Below are positions 9,096 through 17,854 of a stretch of 50,722 nt of DNA, piece after piece. The notes under the pieces were generated by a model that did no database searches, had not been told where the DNA came from, and saw nothing but the letters and a program-made list of their open reading frames with translations. Position 1 is the first letter of the stretch. Every line of letters begins with the position of its first letter. The translations under genes and the position numbers were made by a program. The stretch is from assembly GCA_946615975.1 (NCBI GenBank), contig CAMOID010000004.1:1-50722 (forward strand). The letters run 5' to 3'. This DNA comes from an uncultured Caryophanales bacterium. Its GTDB lineage: Bacteria; Bacillota_I; Bacilli_A; RF39; UBA660.

Positions 9096-9835
9096 TGAAA
9101 GCATCTTTAGCTAGTGTTGAAACATTTGGACTAGTAGATGGTCCAGGTATAAGATGTGTATTCTTCTTAAATGGTTGTATGCTTAGATGCAAATATTGCC
9201 ATAATCCAGAGATGTGGACTAAGGGTGATGAAAATATTACTGTTGATGAAGTAGTAGATAGAGCAGTAAGATGTAAACCTTACTTTAAAGATAATGGTGG
9301 TGTTACTTTTTCAGGGGGTGAACCACTTTTACATAGTAAGTTTATAATAGAATGTGCAAAAGAATTACATAAAAAAGGTATTAATGTTGCTTTAGATACT
9401 GCTGGTGTAGGTTTAGATGATTATGATGAAATATTACCTTATATTGATTTAGTAATATTAGATATTAAACATACTGATCCTAAAGCTTATAAAGTATTAA
9501 CAGGTTTAGAACAAGATAGATCTGAAAGATTTATTGAAGCTTTAAAGAAACATAATACTAAGTTATGGATTAGACAAGTTGTTGTTCCAGGTTTAATGGA
9601 TACAGAAGCTTATATAGATTCTTTAGTAAATTATTTAGATAAATTTACTATATCTAATATAGAAAATATTGAATTCTTACCTTATCATAGATTAGGTAGA
9701 GAAAAATATATTACATTAGGTATTGAATATCCATATGAAAATATGAATGATATGAATAAAGAAAAATGTAATAAATTATTTAATTTATTTAAAGAAAAAT
9801 ATAATAAAACTTATAAAGACTCTAGATTAAACTAG
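9095..9835 (+). CDS. pflA: Pyruvate formate-lyase activating enzyme (radical SAM)
   Basis: A 246-residue radical SAM enzyme that abstracts the hydrogen from Gly719 of PflB. The CX3CX2C cluster ligands are Cys28, Cys32 and Cys35 (GCMLRCKYCHNP), and the SAM-binding GGEP motif (FSGGEPLL) follows near residue 73. There is no extra ferredoxin insert, which fits a PFL activase rather than a choline or glycerol activase. Translation is coupled to pflB through the TAATG overlap. A terminator begins within its last codons. Confidence 0.95.
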   Translation: MKASLASVETFGLVDGPGIRCVFFLNGCMLRCKYCHNPEMWTKGDENITVDEVVDRAVRCKPYFKDNGGVTFSGGEPLLHSKFIIECAKELHKKGINVALDTAGVGLDDYDEILPYIDLVILDIKHTDPKAYKVLTGLEQDRSERFIEALKKHNTKLWIRQVVVPGLMDTEAYIDSLVNYLDKFTISNIENIEFLPYHRLGREKYITLGIEYPYENMNDMNKEKCNKLFNLFKEKYNKTYKDSRLN

Positions 9836-9844
9836 AGTTTTTTT
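9819..9844 (+). terminator. Intrinsic terminator of pflBA
   Basis: Stem ACTCTAG/CTAGAGT (9819-9825, 9832-9838), loop ATTAAA, then T7. The TAG stop lies in the 3' arm. Confidence 0.88.
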
Positions 9845-9845
9845 A

Positions 9846-9854
9846 TGTTATAAT
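9846..9854 (+). promoter_or_regulatory. Extended -10 promoter TGTTATAAT
   Basis: It begins 1 base after the U-tract of the pfl terminator, in the composite T7-A-TGTTATAAT also seen at 11149 and 33566. Confidence 0.78.
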
Positions 9855-9871
9855 AAAACTAGGTGATAAAT

Positions 9872-10267
9872 ATGTTTGATTTAATTATGTTAATTATATC
9901 AGTATGTGGTTTATTAGGTTATATATTTAATATTCCAGTTATGACTTATTTATGTGCTGGTATTGTTATAGGTGTAGATATAATTTTATTATTTTTACCA
10001 TTCTTTAGAAAACCTAATTTTGTATCTTTTATATTAGGTCCTATTTTAGGATATTTAATCCAACACTCTATATTAGGAGTAGCTGCTGGTATATGTTTAG
10101 TTGATATTATTTATACTGGTTTATGGTGTTTATTTAGATTATTATTAAAGTTAATTAGAAAAGGTGCTAAGAAAAATAAAGTAAATGATAAATATGTTTG
10201 CTCTAAATGTGGCTTTGAAGTAAAAGAAAATGAAACAGTTTGTCCAAACTGTGGTTCTTCATTTTAA
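9872..10267 (+). CDS. Small membrane protein with C-terminal zinc ribbon
   Basis: A 131-residue protein with about four hydrophobic segments in residues 1-95 and a basic linker, then a C-terminal zinc ribbon of two CxxC pairs (VCSKCGF and VCPNCGSSF). The ATG at 9872 is chosen because the upstream GTG at 9863 lies inside the AGGTGAT ribosome binding site. The ribbon should be cytoplasmic. Function unknown; it is a single-gene unit. Confidence 0.7.
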   Translation: MFDLIMLIISVCGLLGYIFNIPVMTYLCAGIVIGVDIILLFLPFFRKPNFVSFILGPILGYLIQHSILGVAAGICLVDIIYTGLWCLFRLLLKLIRKGAKKNKVNDKYVCSKCGFEVKENETVCPNCGSSF

Positions 10268-10270
10268 TAG

Positions 10271-10300
10271 AAAAGATTAAGTAAACTACTTAATCTTTTT
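10271..10300 (+). terminator. Intrinsic terminator
   Basis: Long perfect 13-bp stem (10271-10283 with 10287-10299, core AGATTAAGTA) with a 3-base loop; the 3' arm supplies the T run. It is A/T flanked on both sides and could work in both directions. Confidence 0.85.
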
Positions 10301-10320
10301 ATTTATTTTAATAATATATA

Positions 10321-10329
10321 TGTTATAAT
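10321..10329 (+). promoter_or_regulatory. Extended -10 promoter TGTTATAAT
   Basis: The motif lies 25 bases before the ATG at 10355, with no -35 consensus. Confidence 0.72.
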
Positions 10330-10354
10330 TAATGTAATAATAGGAGGTTCGAGT

Positions 10355-10939
10355 ATGGAACAAAAATATTATAACTATGAAACTGGAAATGATATTATTC
10401 AAGATGCAGATTATATTTTAGATAATGCTGATGATGAATTTATATCTCATAACTTCGAACAATATTTAGCAGCAATGGAAATTCATAATGCTAAAGAAAA
10501 AAGAGTTAGAAAAGCAGAAATAGAAAAAAGAAGATTAAATCAAAAACATCAACAAAAATTAAAAAGAAATAGATTATATGGATTTATTGCTGGTACAGTT
10601 TTAATGGCATGTGTTGGATGTGTTAAACCATCATTTATGGGTGGAGAAGAACTAGCTAATGATGTATATTCAATTATGGTTGATGAAGGATATGGTTGGA
10701 ATAACTATGAAAATGGTTGGGTATTTAACCATGGAACTCAATATGTTGATTTTGATGATGCTATAGAAGATATTAGAACAACTTGCTATAATGCAGGTTA
10801 TAATGATGCTCAAATAGATGTAGCTTTAAGTAAAATCTTACATTTACAACCTGAACATTCTACTTTAGCTGAAAGAATTGAAGCTAAAAAAGATAGATAT
10901 TATCAAGAAAAAGTAGAAGAAAAAGGAGTAACAAAGTAA
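10355..10939 (+). CDS. Hypothetical single-pass membrane protein
   Basis: A 194-residue protein. Residues 1-45 are acidic, 48-73 very basic and helical, then one membrane helix (about 75-92), and a C-terminal domain (about 97-194) that should lie outside. The C-terminal part contains the aromatic stretch YGWNNYENGWVFNHGTQYVD. No family recognised. AGGAGG (10342-10347) is a strong ribosome binding site. The next gene starts 1 base after its stop. Confidence 0.65.
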   Translation: MEQKYYNYETGNDIIQDADYILDNADDEFISHNFEQYLAAMEIHNAKEKRVRKAEIEKRRLNQKHQQKLKRNRLYGFIAGTVLMACVGCVKPSFMGGEELANDVYSIMVDEGYGWNNYENGWVFNHGTQYVDFDDAIEDIRTTCYNAGYNDAQIDVALSKILHLQPEHSTLAERIEAKKDRYYQEKVEEKGVTK

Positions 10940-10940
10940 T

Positions 10941-11141
10941 ATGGATGTAGCTGTTGTTAGAATAGATGATATTGATTATACAATTGTTGAAGTAATAAAT
11001 GGATATGCATATTTAATTGATCTAGATAATCCTAATGATTTCTTAATTATGAAGGATGAAGGAGAAGAATTAGTAAGTATTACTGATGAAAATGAATTTG
11101 AAAATGCATTAAAATTATTTTCAGATAAAATAGCAGGTTAA
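10941..11141 (+). CDS. Small acidic protein (DUF1292-like architecture)
   Basis: A 66-residue acidic protein, second gene of a two-gene unit (1-base gap). The order of β-strands and acidic turns (IDYTIVEVINGYAYLIDL, then DPNDF-type LDNPNDF, then an EFENAL helix) is reminiscent of the small DUF1292/YrzB proteins of Bacillota, but the similarity is weak. A terminator stem starts inside the last codons. Confidence 0.6.
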   Translation: MDVAVVRIDDIDYTIVEVINGYAYLIDLDNPNDFLIMKDEGEELVSITDENEFENALKLFSDKIAG

Positions 11142-11155
11142 AACCTGCTTTTTTT
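11132..11155 (+). terminator. Intrinsic terminator overlapping the stop codon
   Basis: Stem AGCAGGT/ACCTGCT (11132-11138, 11143-11149) with loop TAAA and T7. The TAA stop forms part of the loop. Confidence 0.88.
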
Positions 11156-11156
11156 A

Positions 11157-11165
11157 TGTTATAAT
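11157..11165 (+). promoter_or_regulatory. Extended -10 promoter of the Nudix–PHP operon
   Basis: TGTTATAAT directly follows the U-tract by one base and lies 16 bases before the ATG at 11182. It is the only promoter I see for the four genes to 17330. Confidence 0.78.
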
Positions 11166-11181
11166 GTTAGTGTGGTGAAGT

Positions 11182-11574
11182 ATGAAAGAAAAATCATGTG
11201 GAGCTATTGTTTTTAATGATAACTCAGTATTAATAATTGAACAGTTTCAAGGATTTTTTTCTTTTCCTAAAGGACATGTAGAAGGAAATGAAACTGAAGA
11301 AGAAACTGCTATAAGAGAAGTAAAAGAAGAAACTAATATAGATATAGAAATAATTAGTAAAAAGAAATATAAAATAAATTATAAAATAAATGGTAATATT
11401 AAAAAAGAAGTAGTATTCTTTATAGCTAAAGCTACTTCATTTAAATTAAAGAATCAAGAAAATGAGATAATATCTTGTGAGTGGATAGATAAAGATAAAG
11501 TATTAGATAAATTAACATATAATAATATAAAGAAGGTATATAAAAACGTTTTAAAACAATTAGATAGAAAGTAG
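11182..11574 (+). CDS. Nudix hydrolase
   Basis: A 130-residue Nudix enzyme, close in size and layout to bis(nucleosyl)-tetraphosphate (Ap4A)-type hydrolases. The Nudix box G-x5-E-x7-REVxEE is intact at 31-50 (Gly31, Glu37, Arg45, Glu46, Glu49, Glu50); the usual Gly near its end is Asn52 (EETNI). The substrate cannot be fixed, but the SFPKGHVE motif ahead of the box is typical of Ap4A hydrolases. It is the first gene of an operon with the GH10–PHP fusion, 10 bases upstream. Confidence 0.82.
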   Translation: MKEKSCGAIVFNDNSVLIIEQFQGFFSFPKGHVEGNETEEETAIREVKEETNIDIEIISKKKYKINYKINGNIKKEVVFFIAKATSFKLKNQENEIISCEWIDKDKVLDKLTYNNIKKVYKNVLKQLDRK

Positions 11575-11584
11575 GTGAACTTAT

Positions 11585-14500
11585 ATGGCTCAACAAAGTG
11601 GAGACGCTCTTAGAATCTTAAATGATTTTAGAAATAAAATGAGAGATTTAAATATATTTATAAGTGAAACTGAAATTAGAAATTGGTATAATCTATATAC
11701 TAAATCAGATTTATCTTTAGATGACTTTAGAAAAAAAGTATATGATAGATTTAAAAAGTATAAAGAAAAATATAAAATAGCTTTAAGTGTAGAAGAAAAT
11801 CAAGATAATAAAGATTTATTAGATATAGATTTTAAATTAAAAGGAATTACATTGAATCATCAAGATATAGATATATTATCTATAATTGCATGTAATTCAT
11901 ATGAAGAATTAATTGAACTTGCTAAAAGTATAACTATTTTAGATATAGATGAATCATATATAAGTACATATGTATCTTTAGATGAAGCTAAAAGATTTGT
12001 ATATGAATCATATATAGATTCTTTATTAAATAAATATGAATGTTTTATTAATAAGAATCTTAAAACAAAAGCTAAGATTAATTTATTATTAAAAAAGAAT
12101 ATTTTAACTGAAGAAGAAGTTAAAGAATTAGTACAAATAATACAATCAGGATCTAATATTGATGATATGGTTGAACAAGTATATCAAATGTTTAATACTG
12201 ATGTTGCTAATAAAATATTTGAAATATTTAATGCAAGAATAGTATCTAAATCTGGAGTTAAAGAAAGTTCTTGGAGTGTTTATACAAGTATGTATGATGC
12301 TTTAAGTAAATTTGATACATTTACTTTAGATGATATTATTAAATATAATGCTGTTACTATGTTAAATGGTTCATATAACTATGAAAACTTTACTAGAGCA
12401 TTAGAACTTGCTAAGAAGTTTAATAAGAGAGTTAGATTAAATTCTATATTCTTTTATATGGATTTCCCAGATAGATATAAAAATAAATCTAAAGAAGAAA
12501 TTAAAGAATATTTAAGAAAATATGTAGTAGATTTATGTACATATATAAAAGAAAATGGATATGAAGATACAATTGAATCTATAGATGCTTTAAATGAATT
12601 ATTAAATAGAACTATAAGTAAAGTAGGAAATGAATATGATATAAGAGGATCTTATAAAGATAGCTCTGATAATTTTGCAGGTGGATGGTTAAATTATCTT
12701 TCATTAGAAGATGTATTAGATATATTATGTGATGCAAAAAGAATATTACCATATACTAACTTTATTTATAATGAAGTATATTTGTTTGAAGATAAAAAAT
12801 ATGATGCATTTATGTCTATCTTAGATAGAATACATAAATATGAAATATTACATAAGGTGAAATTAATAGATGGTATTGGAGAACAATTACATATAGATGC
12901 TTCTACTGATATATCTAAAATTGATAAATTATTAGAAAAATTAAAAGAAAGAAATATGCATATTAATATTACTGAATTTGATATGTATGTTAATCCTTCA
13001 GAAAAGTATTTAGTTCCAATTCAATTAGAAGAAATAAGACAAGCTAAAATGAATGAATTATATCAAGTATTATCTAAATATGAAGATATTATAGATAGTT
13101 TTACTATATGGAGTAAAACTGATGATATGGATCATAACTTAAGTAGAACTAATGAAAATAAAATTAAATATAAAGATAAATTAGTAGCTAACTTACATGG
13201 TGGTTACTTTGATATGGAATTTAATACTAAAAGAGATTCATTAATGGCTAACTTAAATGTAATAAATGGAAAAGCATTACAAAAATTTAATTTCCATACT
13301 CATACTAATAGATGTGGACTTATATCATCTTCTAAAGATGAAGATTATGTATTAGCAGCAATAAAAAAAGGTATGACTTCATTTGGTTTTACTGAACATG
13401 CTCCAAGTCCTAAAGTAGAATATGATGAAATAAATGAAAGATTAAGTAATGATCAAGTTACTGAATATATTAATAGTATAAGAAGATTAAATAGAGATTA
13501 TCCTGAAATAGATGTATTTGTAGGATTTGAAGCTCAATATTCAGAAGCATTAAAATTACATTTAATTAATTTAAGAAAACAAGTTGATTATATGATATTA
13601 GGTCAACATGAAGTTATTATAGATGGTGAAAAGGTTGATCCTAATGATAATCCTGAATATCCATTAATATATGCAAGAAGTATTATTAATGCTTTAGATT
13701 CAGGTATATTTGATATAGTAGCTCATCCTGATTATTTCATGGTTTATCGTGATACTTGTACTTCATTTGAAAACTATTCATTATTCATGGAAAATGCTAG
13801 TAAAGCAGCTGATATGATAGGTAGAAAATGTGAAGAATTAGATATACCATTAGAAATAAATCTAGATAGTATTACTAGAGTAGAACATGATAATTATAGA
13901 GATGGTGAACATTCATTTACTCATCCGTCATTCTTTAATGAATTAATAAAATATAATGTTAAATTTATGTATGGTGCAGATGCACATAGACCTAAAGCAA
14001 TTAAAGATATAAATGAAAATATTTTAAGAGCTGGGACAATATTAAAAACAAGTGAAATGATGTTTGTACCTGAAGATTATAATCCTGTTAAGAATAGGAA
14101 TCCTGAATTAGATCAAAGATTATTATTATCTGAAACTAATTCATATTCATATGAAACATATTTATTAATTAGCTTATTAGAAAGAATAACAGATGATTTT
14201 ACTACTAATGATTTAGATTTAAAAGCATTAGATAGAATTGAAGGATTAATTACTGAAATTCAAACTACTAGTAAAAAAGAATCTCAAAAGAAATTTGAAG
14301 ATTTATTAAATGTTGCTGAAGATTATTTTATATCTGATGAAGAAAGAGAAAAGAGATTAGATAATAATCTTAAATATATGGAAACATTTGGAGCTGTTAC
14401 AACATCTAGAATTAATTTATTATATAAATTAAAGAATATAATTGTTGAAGCTTCTAACTTAGGATGTTATACAAAAGAAGATTATTTAATTGTTTGTAAA

Positions 14501-14596
14501 GAATTAATAGAAAAATCTATTAATAAAGATGAAAATACAATTGAAAGAAGTAATCAAAATATTCAAAATTATATTAAGAAATTCTATAAAAAATAG
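11585..14596 (+). CDS. GH10-like barrel fused to a PHP-domain phosphoesterase
   Basis: A 1003-residue protein with no signal peptide or membrane helix. Residues 1-205 are helical and unknown. Residues ~205-545 form a glycoside hydrolase family 10-like barrel: Asn337-Glu338 (IDALNELL) at the acid/base position, FIYNEVYLF, IDGIGEQLHI, Glu464 (NITEFDMYV) at the nucleophile position, and FTIWSKTDD. The usual His of the GH10 GHxLVWH block is not conserved (RLNSIFFY). Residues ~568-830 are a PHP domain with its full metal set: His571, His573, Glu604, Glu649, His675, His714, Asp799, His801. The last ~170 residues are helical. Both barrels look catalytically competent. PHP domains hydrolyse phosphoesters, so a cytoplasmic role on phosphorylated glycans or sugars is possible; this is inference. 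Confidence 0.8.
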   Translation: MAQQSGDALRILNDFRNKMRDLNIFISETEIRNWYNLYTKSDLSLDDFRKKVYDRFKKYKEKYKIALSVEENQDNKDLLDIDFKLKGITLNHQDIDILSIIACNSYEELIELAKSITILDIDESYISTYVSLDEAKRFVYESYIDSLLNKYECFINKNLKTKAKINLLLKKNILTEEEVKELVQIIQSGSNIDDMVEQVYQMFNTDVANKIFEIFNARIVSKSGVKESSWSVYTSMYDALSKFDTFTLDDIIKYNAVTMLNGSYNYENFTRALELAKKFNKRVRLNSIFFYMDFPDRYKNKSKEEIKEYLRKYVVDLCTYIKENGYEDTIESIDALNELLNRTISKVGNEYDIRGSYKDSSDNFAGGWLNYLSLEDVLDILCDAKRILPYTNFIYNEVYLFEDKKYDAFMSILDRIHKYEILHKVKLIDGIGEQLHIDASTDISKIDKLLEKLKERNMHINITEFDMYVNPSEKYLVPIQLEEIRQAKMNELYQVLSKYEDIIDSFTIWSKTDDMDHNLSRTNENKIKYKDKLVANLHGGYFDMEFNTKRDSLMANLNVINGKALQKFNFHTHTNRCGLISSSKDEDYVLAAIKKGMTSFGFTEHAPSPKVEYDEINERLSNDQVTEYINSIRRLNRDYPEIDVFVGFEAQYSEALKLHLINLRKQVDYMILGQHEVIIDGEKVDPNDNPEYPLIYARSIINALDSGIFDIVAHPDYFMVYRDTCTSFENYSLFMENASKAADMIGRKCEELDIPLEINLDSITRVEHDNYRDGEHSFTHPSFFNELIKYNVKFMYGADAHRPKAIKDINENILRAGTILKTSEMMFVPEDYNPVKNRNPELDQRLLLSETNSYSYETYLLISLLERITDDFTTNDLDLKALDRIEGLITEIQTTSKKESQKKFEDLLNVAEDYFISDEEREKRLDNNLKYMETFGAVTTSRINLLYKLKNIIVEASNLGCYTKEDYLIVCKELIEKSINKDENTIERSNQNIQNYIKKFYKK

Positions 14597-14611
14597 AGAG
14601 GGAGATAACCT

Positions 14612-15772
14612 ATGAAAGTAGCTATTGTTGGTGGAGGTATATCTGGATTTGTATCTGCATTAAAGATAAATGGAGATATTACTATATATGAAAGTAATTC
14701 AGAACCACTTAAAAAATTAAGTGTTACAGGAAATGGTAGATGTAATTTTCTAAATGATGATATGAATTTAGATCACTATCATTCTGAATCTAATATAAAA
14801 GATTATATTCAAGATGATATAAAAGATACTGTATTAGATTTTATAAATGAATTAGAAATAGCTTATAAAATAAAAAATGGTTATTATTATCCTTTATCTA
14901 ATAAAGCTACTACTATTAAAAATGTTTTAATATATGAAGCTCATAAAAAGAATGTAAATATTTTATTAAATGAAAAAGTACATAATATAGAAAAACTTGG
15001 AAATGAATTTATAATTAATGGAAAAGATAAATATGATAAAGTTATTATTTCATCAGGATTAGGTAGTTATCCTCAAATAGGAGCAAGTACAGATGGTATT
15101 AAATTTGCTTCTAATATGAAACATGAAATAGTACCTATATTACCATCTTTAGTTCCTTTAACTACTGAACAATATGATTGGGATGGTATAAGATCTGATG
15201 CAAAAATAAGTATATTTGTAGATGGTAATAAAATCCATACTGAAGAAGGTGAAATACAACTTACTTCATATGGTATATCAGGTATATGTGTATTTAATGT
15301 ATCGAGATATGCATCTATAGCACTTGCTAATAAACAAGATGTATATGTATGTATTAATTTTGTACCTTCTATATCAAATATATATACTTATTTAAATAAT
15401 ACTAAGAATACAATTAATATAGTATTAAAGAGAATGATTAATGATAAATTAGCTAATATAATCATGTCTAATATTGATGTACCTAGAAATAAAACATTCA
15501 GTGAATTAACTGAAGATGAAAAAGTTATATTAATTAATGAATTAACTAATTTTAAATTATATGTAACTGGTACAATGAATTATAACCAATCTCAAGTAAC
15601 TAGAGGTGGTGTATCTTTAACTAATGTTGATTCTAATTTTGAATCTAAAATTGTACCAGGATTATATTTTACTGGTGAAGTATTAGATGTTGATGGTGAT
15701 TGTGGTGGCTATAATATAGCATTTGCTATTTATTCTGCTATTAAAGCATCAAGAGGTATTAATAATGATTAG
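14612..15772 (+). CDS. FAD-dependent oxidoreductase, HI0933/BaiN-type
   Basis: A 386-residue flavoprotein of the HI0933 (YhiN/BaiN-like) family. The FAD-binding Rossmann motif is at the start (VAIVGGGISGF), followed by the family signature SVTGNGRCNFLN (about 36-47) and the C-terminal FAD block (LYFTGEVLDVDGDCGGYN, about 350-367). Family members are poorly characterised reductases; some act on bile acid intermediates in gut bacteria, which I cannot assign here. It overlaps the next flavoprotein gene by 8 bases. Confidence 0.85.
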   Translation: MKVAIVGGGISGFVSALKINGDITIYESNSEPLKKLSVTGNGRCNFLNDDMNLDHYHSESNIKDYIQDDIKDTVLDFINELEIAYKIKNGYYYPLSNKATTIKNVLIYEAHKKNVNILLNEKVHNIEKLGNEFIINGKDKYDKVIISSGLGSYPQIGASTDGIKFASNMKHEIVPILPSLVPLTTEQYDWDGIRSDAKISIFVDGNKIHTEEGEIQLTSYGISGICVFNVSRYASIALANKQDVYVCINFVPSISNIYTYLNNTKNTINIVLKRMINDKLANIIMSNIDVPRNKTFSELTEDEKVILINELTNFKLYVTGTMNYNQSQVTRGGVSLTNVDSNFESKIVPGLYFTGEVLDVDGDCGGYNIAFAIYSAIKASRGINND

Positions 15773-17330
15773 AATTAGTAATATAAAAATTAATTATAAA
15801 TCTAATCAAGATATATCGATAAAGAATAAATTAAGTAAGATATTTAAGCAAGAAATAAATGAATATAAGATTAATAAAAGATCTATAGATGCAAGAGATA
15901 AAAATAATATCTTATTTGTATATACATTAGATGTTAATATTCAAAATGAAGATAAATATTTAAATGATACAATTAAAAAAGTAGGAAATGAAGAATATAA
16001 ATTTGAAGTAACTGGTACAAAAAAATTAACTAATAGACCAGTTGTTGTAGGATTTGGACCAGCTGGTATATTCTTATCATATATGCTTAGTTTATATGGA
16101 TATAAACCTCTTATTATTGAAAGAGGTAAGTCTATTGATGAAAGAGTAAAAGATGTAGAAAACTTCTTTAAAGATAATAATTTAAATCCTGAATCAAATA
16201 TACAATTTGGTGAAGGTGGAGCTGGTACTTTTTCAGATGGCAAGTTAAATACTTTAACTAAAGATGAAAACTTTAGATCTAAGAAAATATTTGAAATATT
16301 TGTAGAAAATGGAGCTCCTGAAGAGATTTTATATGATTATAAACCTCATATTGGAACTGATATATTAAGAACAGTTATTAAGAATATTAGAAATAAAATA
16401 TTAGATATGGGTGGAGAAATTAGATATAGTACTAAATTATCTAATATTAATATTAAAGATAATAGAGTTAAATCTATTATTGTTAATGATAATGAAGAAA
16501 TAACATGTGATAATTTATTTTTATGTATTGGACATTCAGCAAGAGATACTTTTTATATGTTAAATGATAATAAATTAGATATGAAAGCTAAACCTTTTGC
16601 TGTAGGTATTAGAATTGTACATAATAGAGAAGATATTAATAAGAGTATGTTTGGTAATGCTGATTTTAATATATTAGGCACTGCATCATATAAACTTACA
16701 TATAAATCTTCTAATGGTAGAGGAGTTTATTCATTTTGTATGTGTCCAGGTGGATATGTAGTAAATGCATCATCTGAATTAAATAGATTAGCTATAAATG
16801 GTATGTCTAACTATGATAGAATGTCTAATTCTAGTAATTCAGCTATAGTTGTAACTGTATCTCCAACAGACTTTGGTAATAATATATTTGATGGTATAGA
16901 ATATCAAAGAAAATTAGAAGAAAAAGCATATGAATTAGGTAATTCTTATATACCTGTTCAATTATATAAAGATTATATTAATAATATTTCTAGTAAAGAA
17001 TATGGTAACATTTTACCTGAAGTAAAAGGTTTTACTCAATTTAGTAATTTAAATGAGTTATTTCCTGAATATATAAATGAATCTCTTAAAGAAGCTATTC
17101 CATATTTTGGAACTAAAATAAAAGGATATGATAATCCTGATTCAGTTATGATGGGAATAGAATCAAGAACTAGTAGTCCTGTTACCATTATAAGAGATGA
17201 AAATCATGAATCTAATATTAAAGGAATCTACCCAGTTGGTGAGGGTGCAGGGTATGCTGGTGGTATTACTACAGCTGCTATAGATGGCATAAAAACATTT
17301 GAAAAATTTGCTAGTATTTATAAAGCTTAA
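15765..17330 (+). CDS. FAD-dependent dehydrogenase (COG2509-type)
   Basis: A 521-residue flavoprotein. An N-terminal α/β domain (1-85, with KINKRSIDARDKNNI typical of the family) precedes the dinucleotide-binding motif VVVGFGPAGIF (94-104), then GEGGAGTFSDGKLNT, and a C-terminal FAD block (YPVGEGAGYAGGITTAAIDG). The ATG at 15765 gives the family N-terminus (MIRISNIKI); an in-frame TTG at 15723 would add residues coded in the preceding gene. Translation is coupled to the upstream flavoprotein (8-base overlap). The physiological substrate of this family is unknown to me. Confidence 0.85.
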   Translation: MIRISNIKINYKSNQDISIKNKLSKIFKQEINEYKINKRSIDARDKNNILFVYTLDVNIQNEDKYLNDTIKKVGNEEYKFEVTGTKKLTNRPVVVGFGPAGIFLSYMLSLYGYKPLIIERGKSIDERVKDVENFFKDNNLNPESNIQFGEGGAGTFSDGKLNTLTKDENFRSKKIFEIFVENGAPEEILYDYKPHIGTDILRTVIKNIRNKILDMGGEIRYSTKLSNINIKDNRVKSIIVNDNEEITCDNLFLCIGHSARDTFYMLNDNKLDMKAKPFAVGIRIVHNREDINKSMFGNADFNILGTASYKLTYKSSNGRGVYSFCMCPGGYVVNASSELNRLAINGMSNYDRMSNSSNSAIVVTVSPTDFGNNIFDGIEYQRKLEEKAYELGNSYIPVQLYKDYINNISSKEYGNILPEVKGFTQFSNLNELFPEYINESLKEAIPYFGTKIKGYDNPDSVMMGIESRTSSPVTIIRDENHESNIKGIYPVGEGAGYAGGITTAAIDGIKTFEKFASIYKA

Positions 17331-17360
17331 AAAGATAGTAAAAAAACTATCTTTTTTTTG
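17331..17360 (+). terminator. Intrinsic terminator of the Nudix–flavoprotein operon
   Basis: Perfect 9-bp stem AAAGATAGT/ACTATCTTT (17331-17339, 17346-17354), loop A6, then T8 starting in the 3' arm. Confidence 0.9.
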
Positions 17361-17380
17361 TTAAAATTATGCTTATTTTA

Positions 17381-17409
17381 TTGTAAAAATTTGTTATTTT
17401 TAGTATGAT
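17381..17409 (+). promoter_or_regulatory. Promoter of the surface-protein operon
   Basis: TTGTAA (17381-17386) and TATGAT (17404-17409) are separated by 17 bases, 31 bases before the ATG at 17441. Confidence 0.5.
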
Positions 17410-17440
17410 TATTGTATAGGTATTATAGGGAAGTGACGAT

Positions 17441-17854
17441 ATGAGAGAATTTATCAAAAATAATAAAAGAATAGTTACTATTTCATCTCTTGCTTTTGTT
17501 GCAGTATTATTTACTGTTATAGTAATAATTAATGCTACTAAGGCTGGTTCAGATGTACAAATAGACGGTGATTTATATATTACTGCTAGTGCACCAACAA
17601 AAGATGCAAATAATATATATACATTCACTGGTGAACTATATACTAAGAAAGAAACTAAGAATGTTAAATCAATTGATATTAATTTAACTGGATGTAAGGG
17701 TGGTAAATCTGTTACATTACATGGATATGTTAATCAAAGTATTGAATATGGTGAATATGTAACTGTTACTGCTTCTACAGATTTAGAGATAGTTAATTGT
17801 AAAACAACATATAATGTTACATATAATACTGAAGACGAAGGGAGTGGTGAATAA
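17441..17854 (+). CDS. Small membrane-anchored surface protein
   Basis: A 137-residue protein with a basic N-terminus, one membrane helix (about 11-32) and an extracytoplasmic β-rich domain with two cysteines (Cys84 in LTGCKGG and Cys119 in IVNCKTTY) that could form a disulfide. There is no lipobox. It has no family I recognise. The stop overlaps the start of the large PASTA protein by 1 base (TAATG), so the two are made together and may form a complex. Confidence 0.7.
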   Translation: MREFIKNNKRIVTISSLAFVAVLFTVIVIINATKAGSDVQIDGDLYITASAPTKDANNIYTFTGELYTKKETKNVKSIDINLTGCKGGKSVTLHGYVNQSIEYGEYVTVTASTDLEIVNCKTTYNVTYNTEDEGSGE

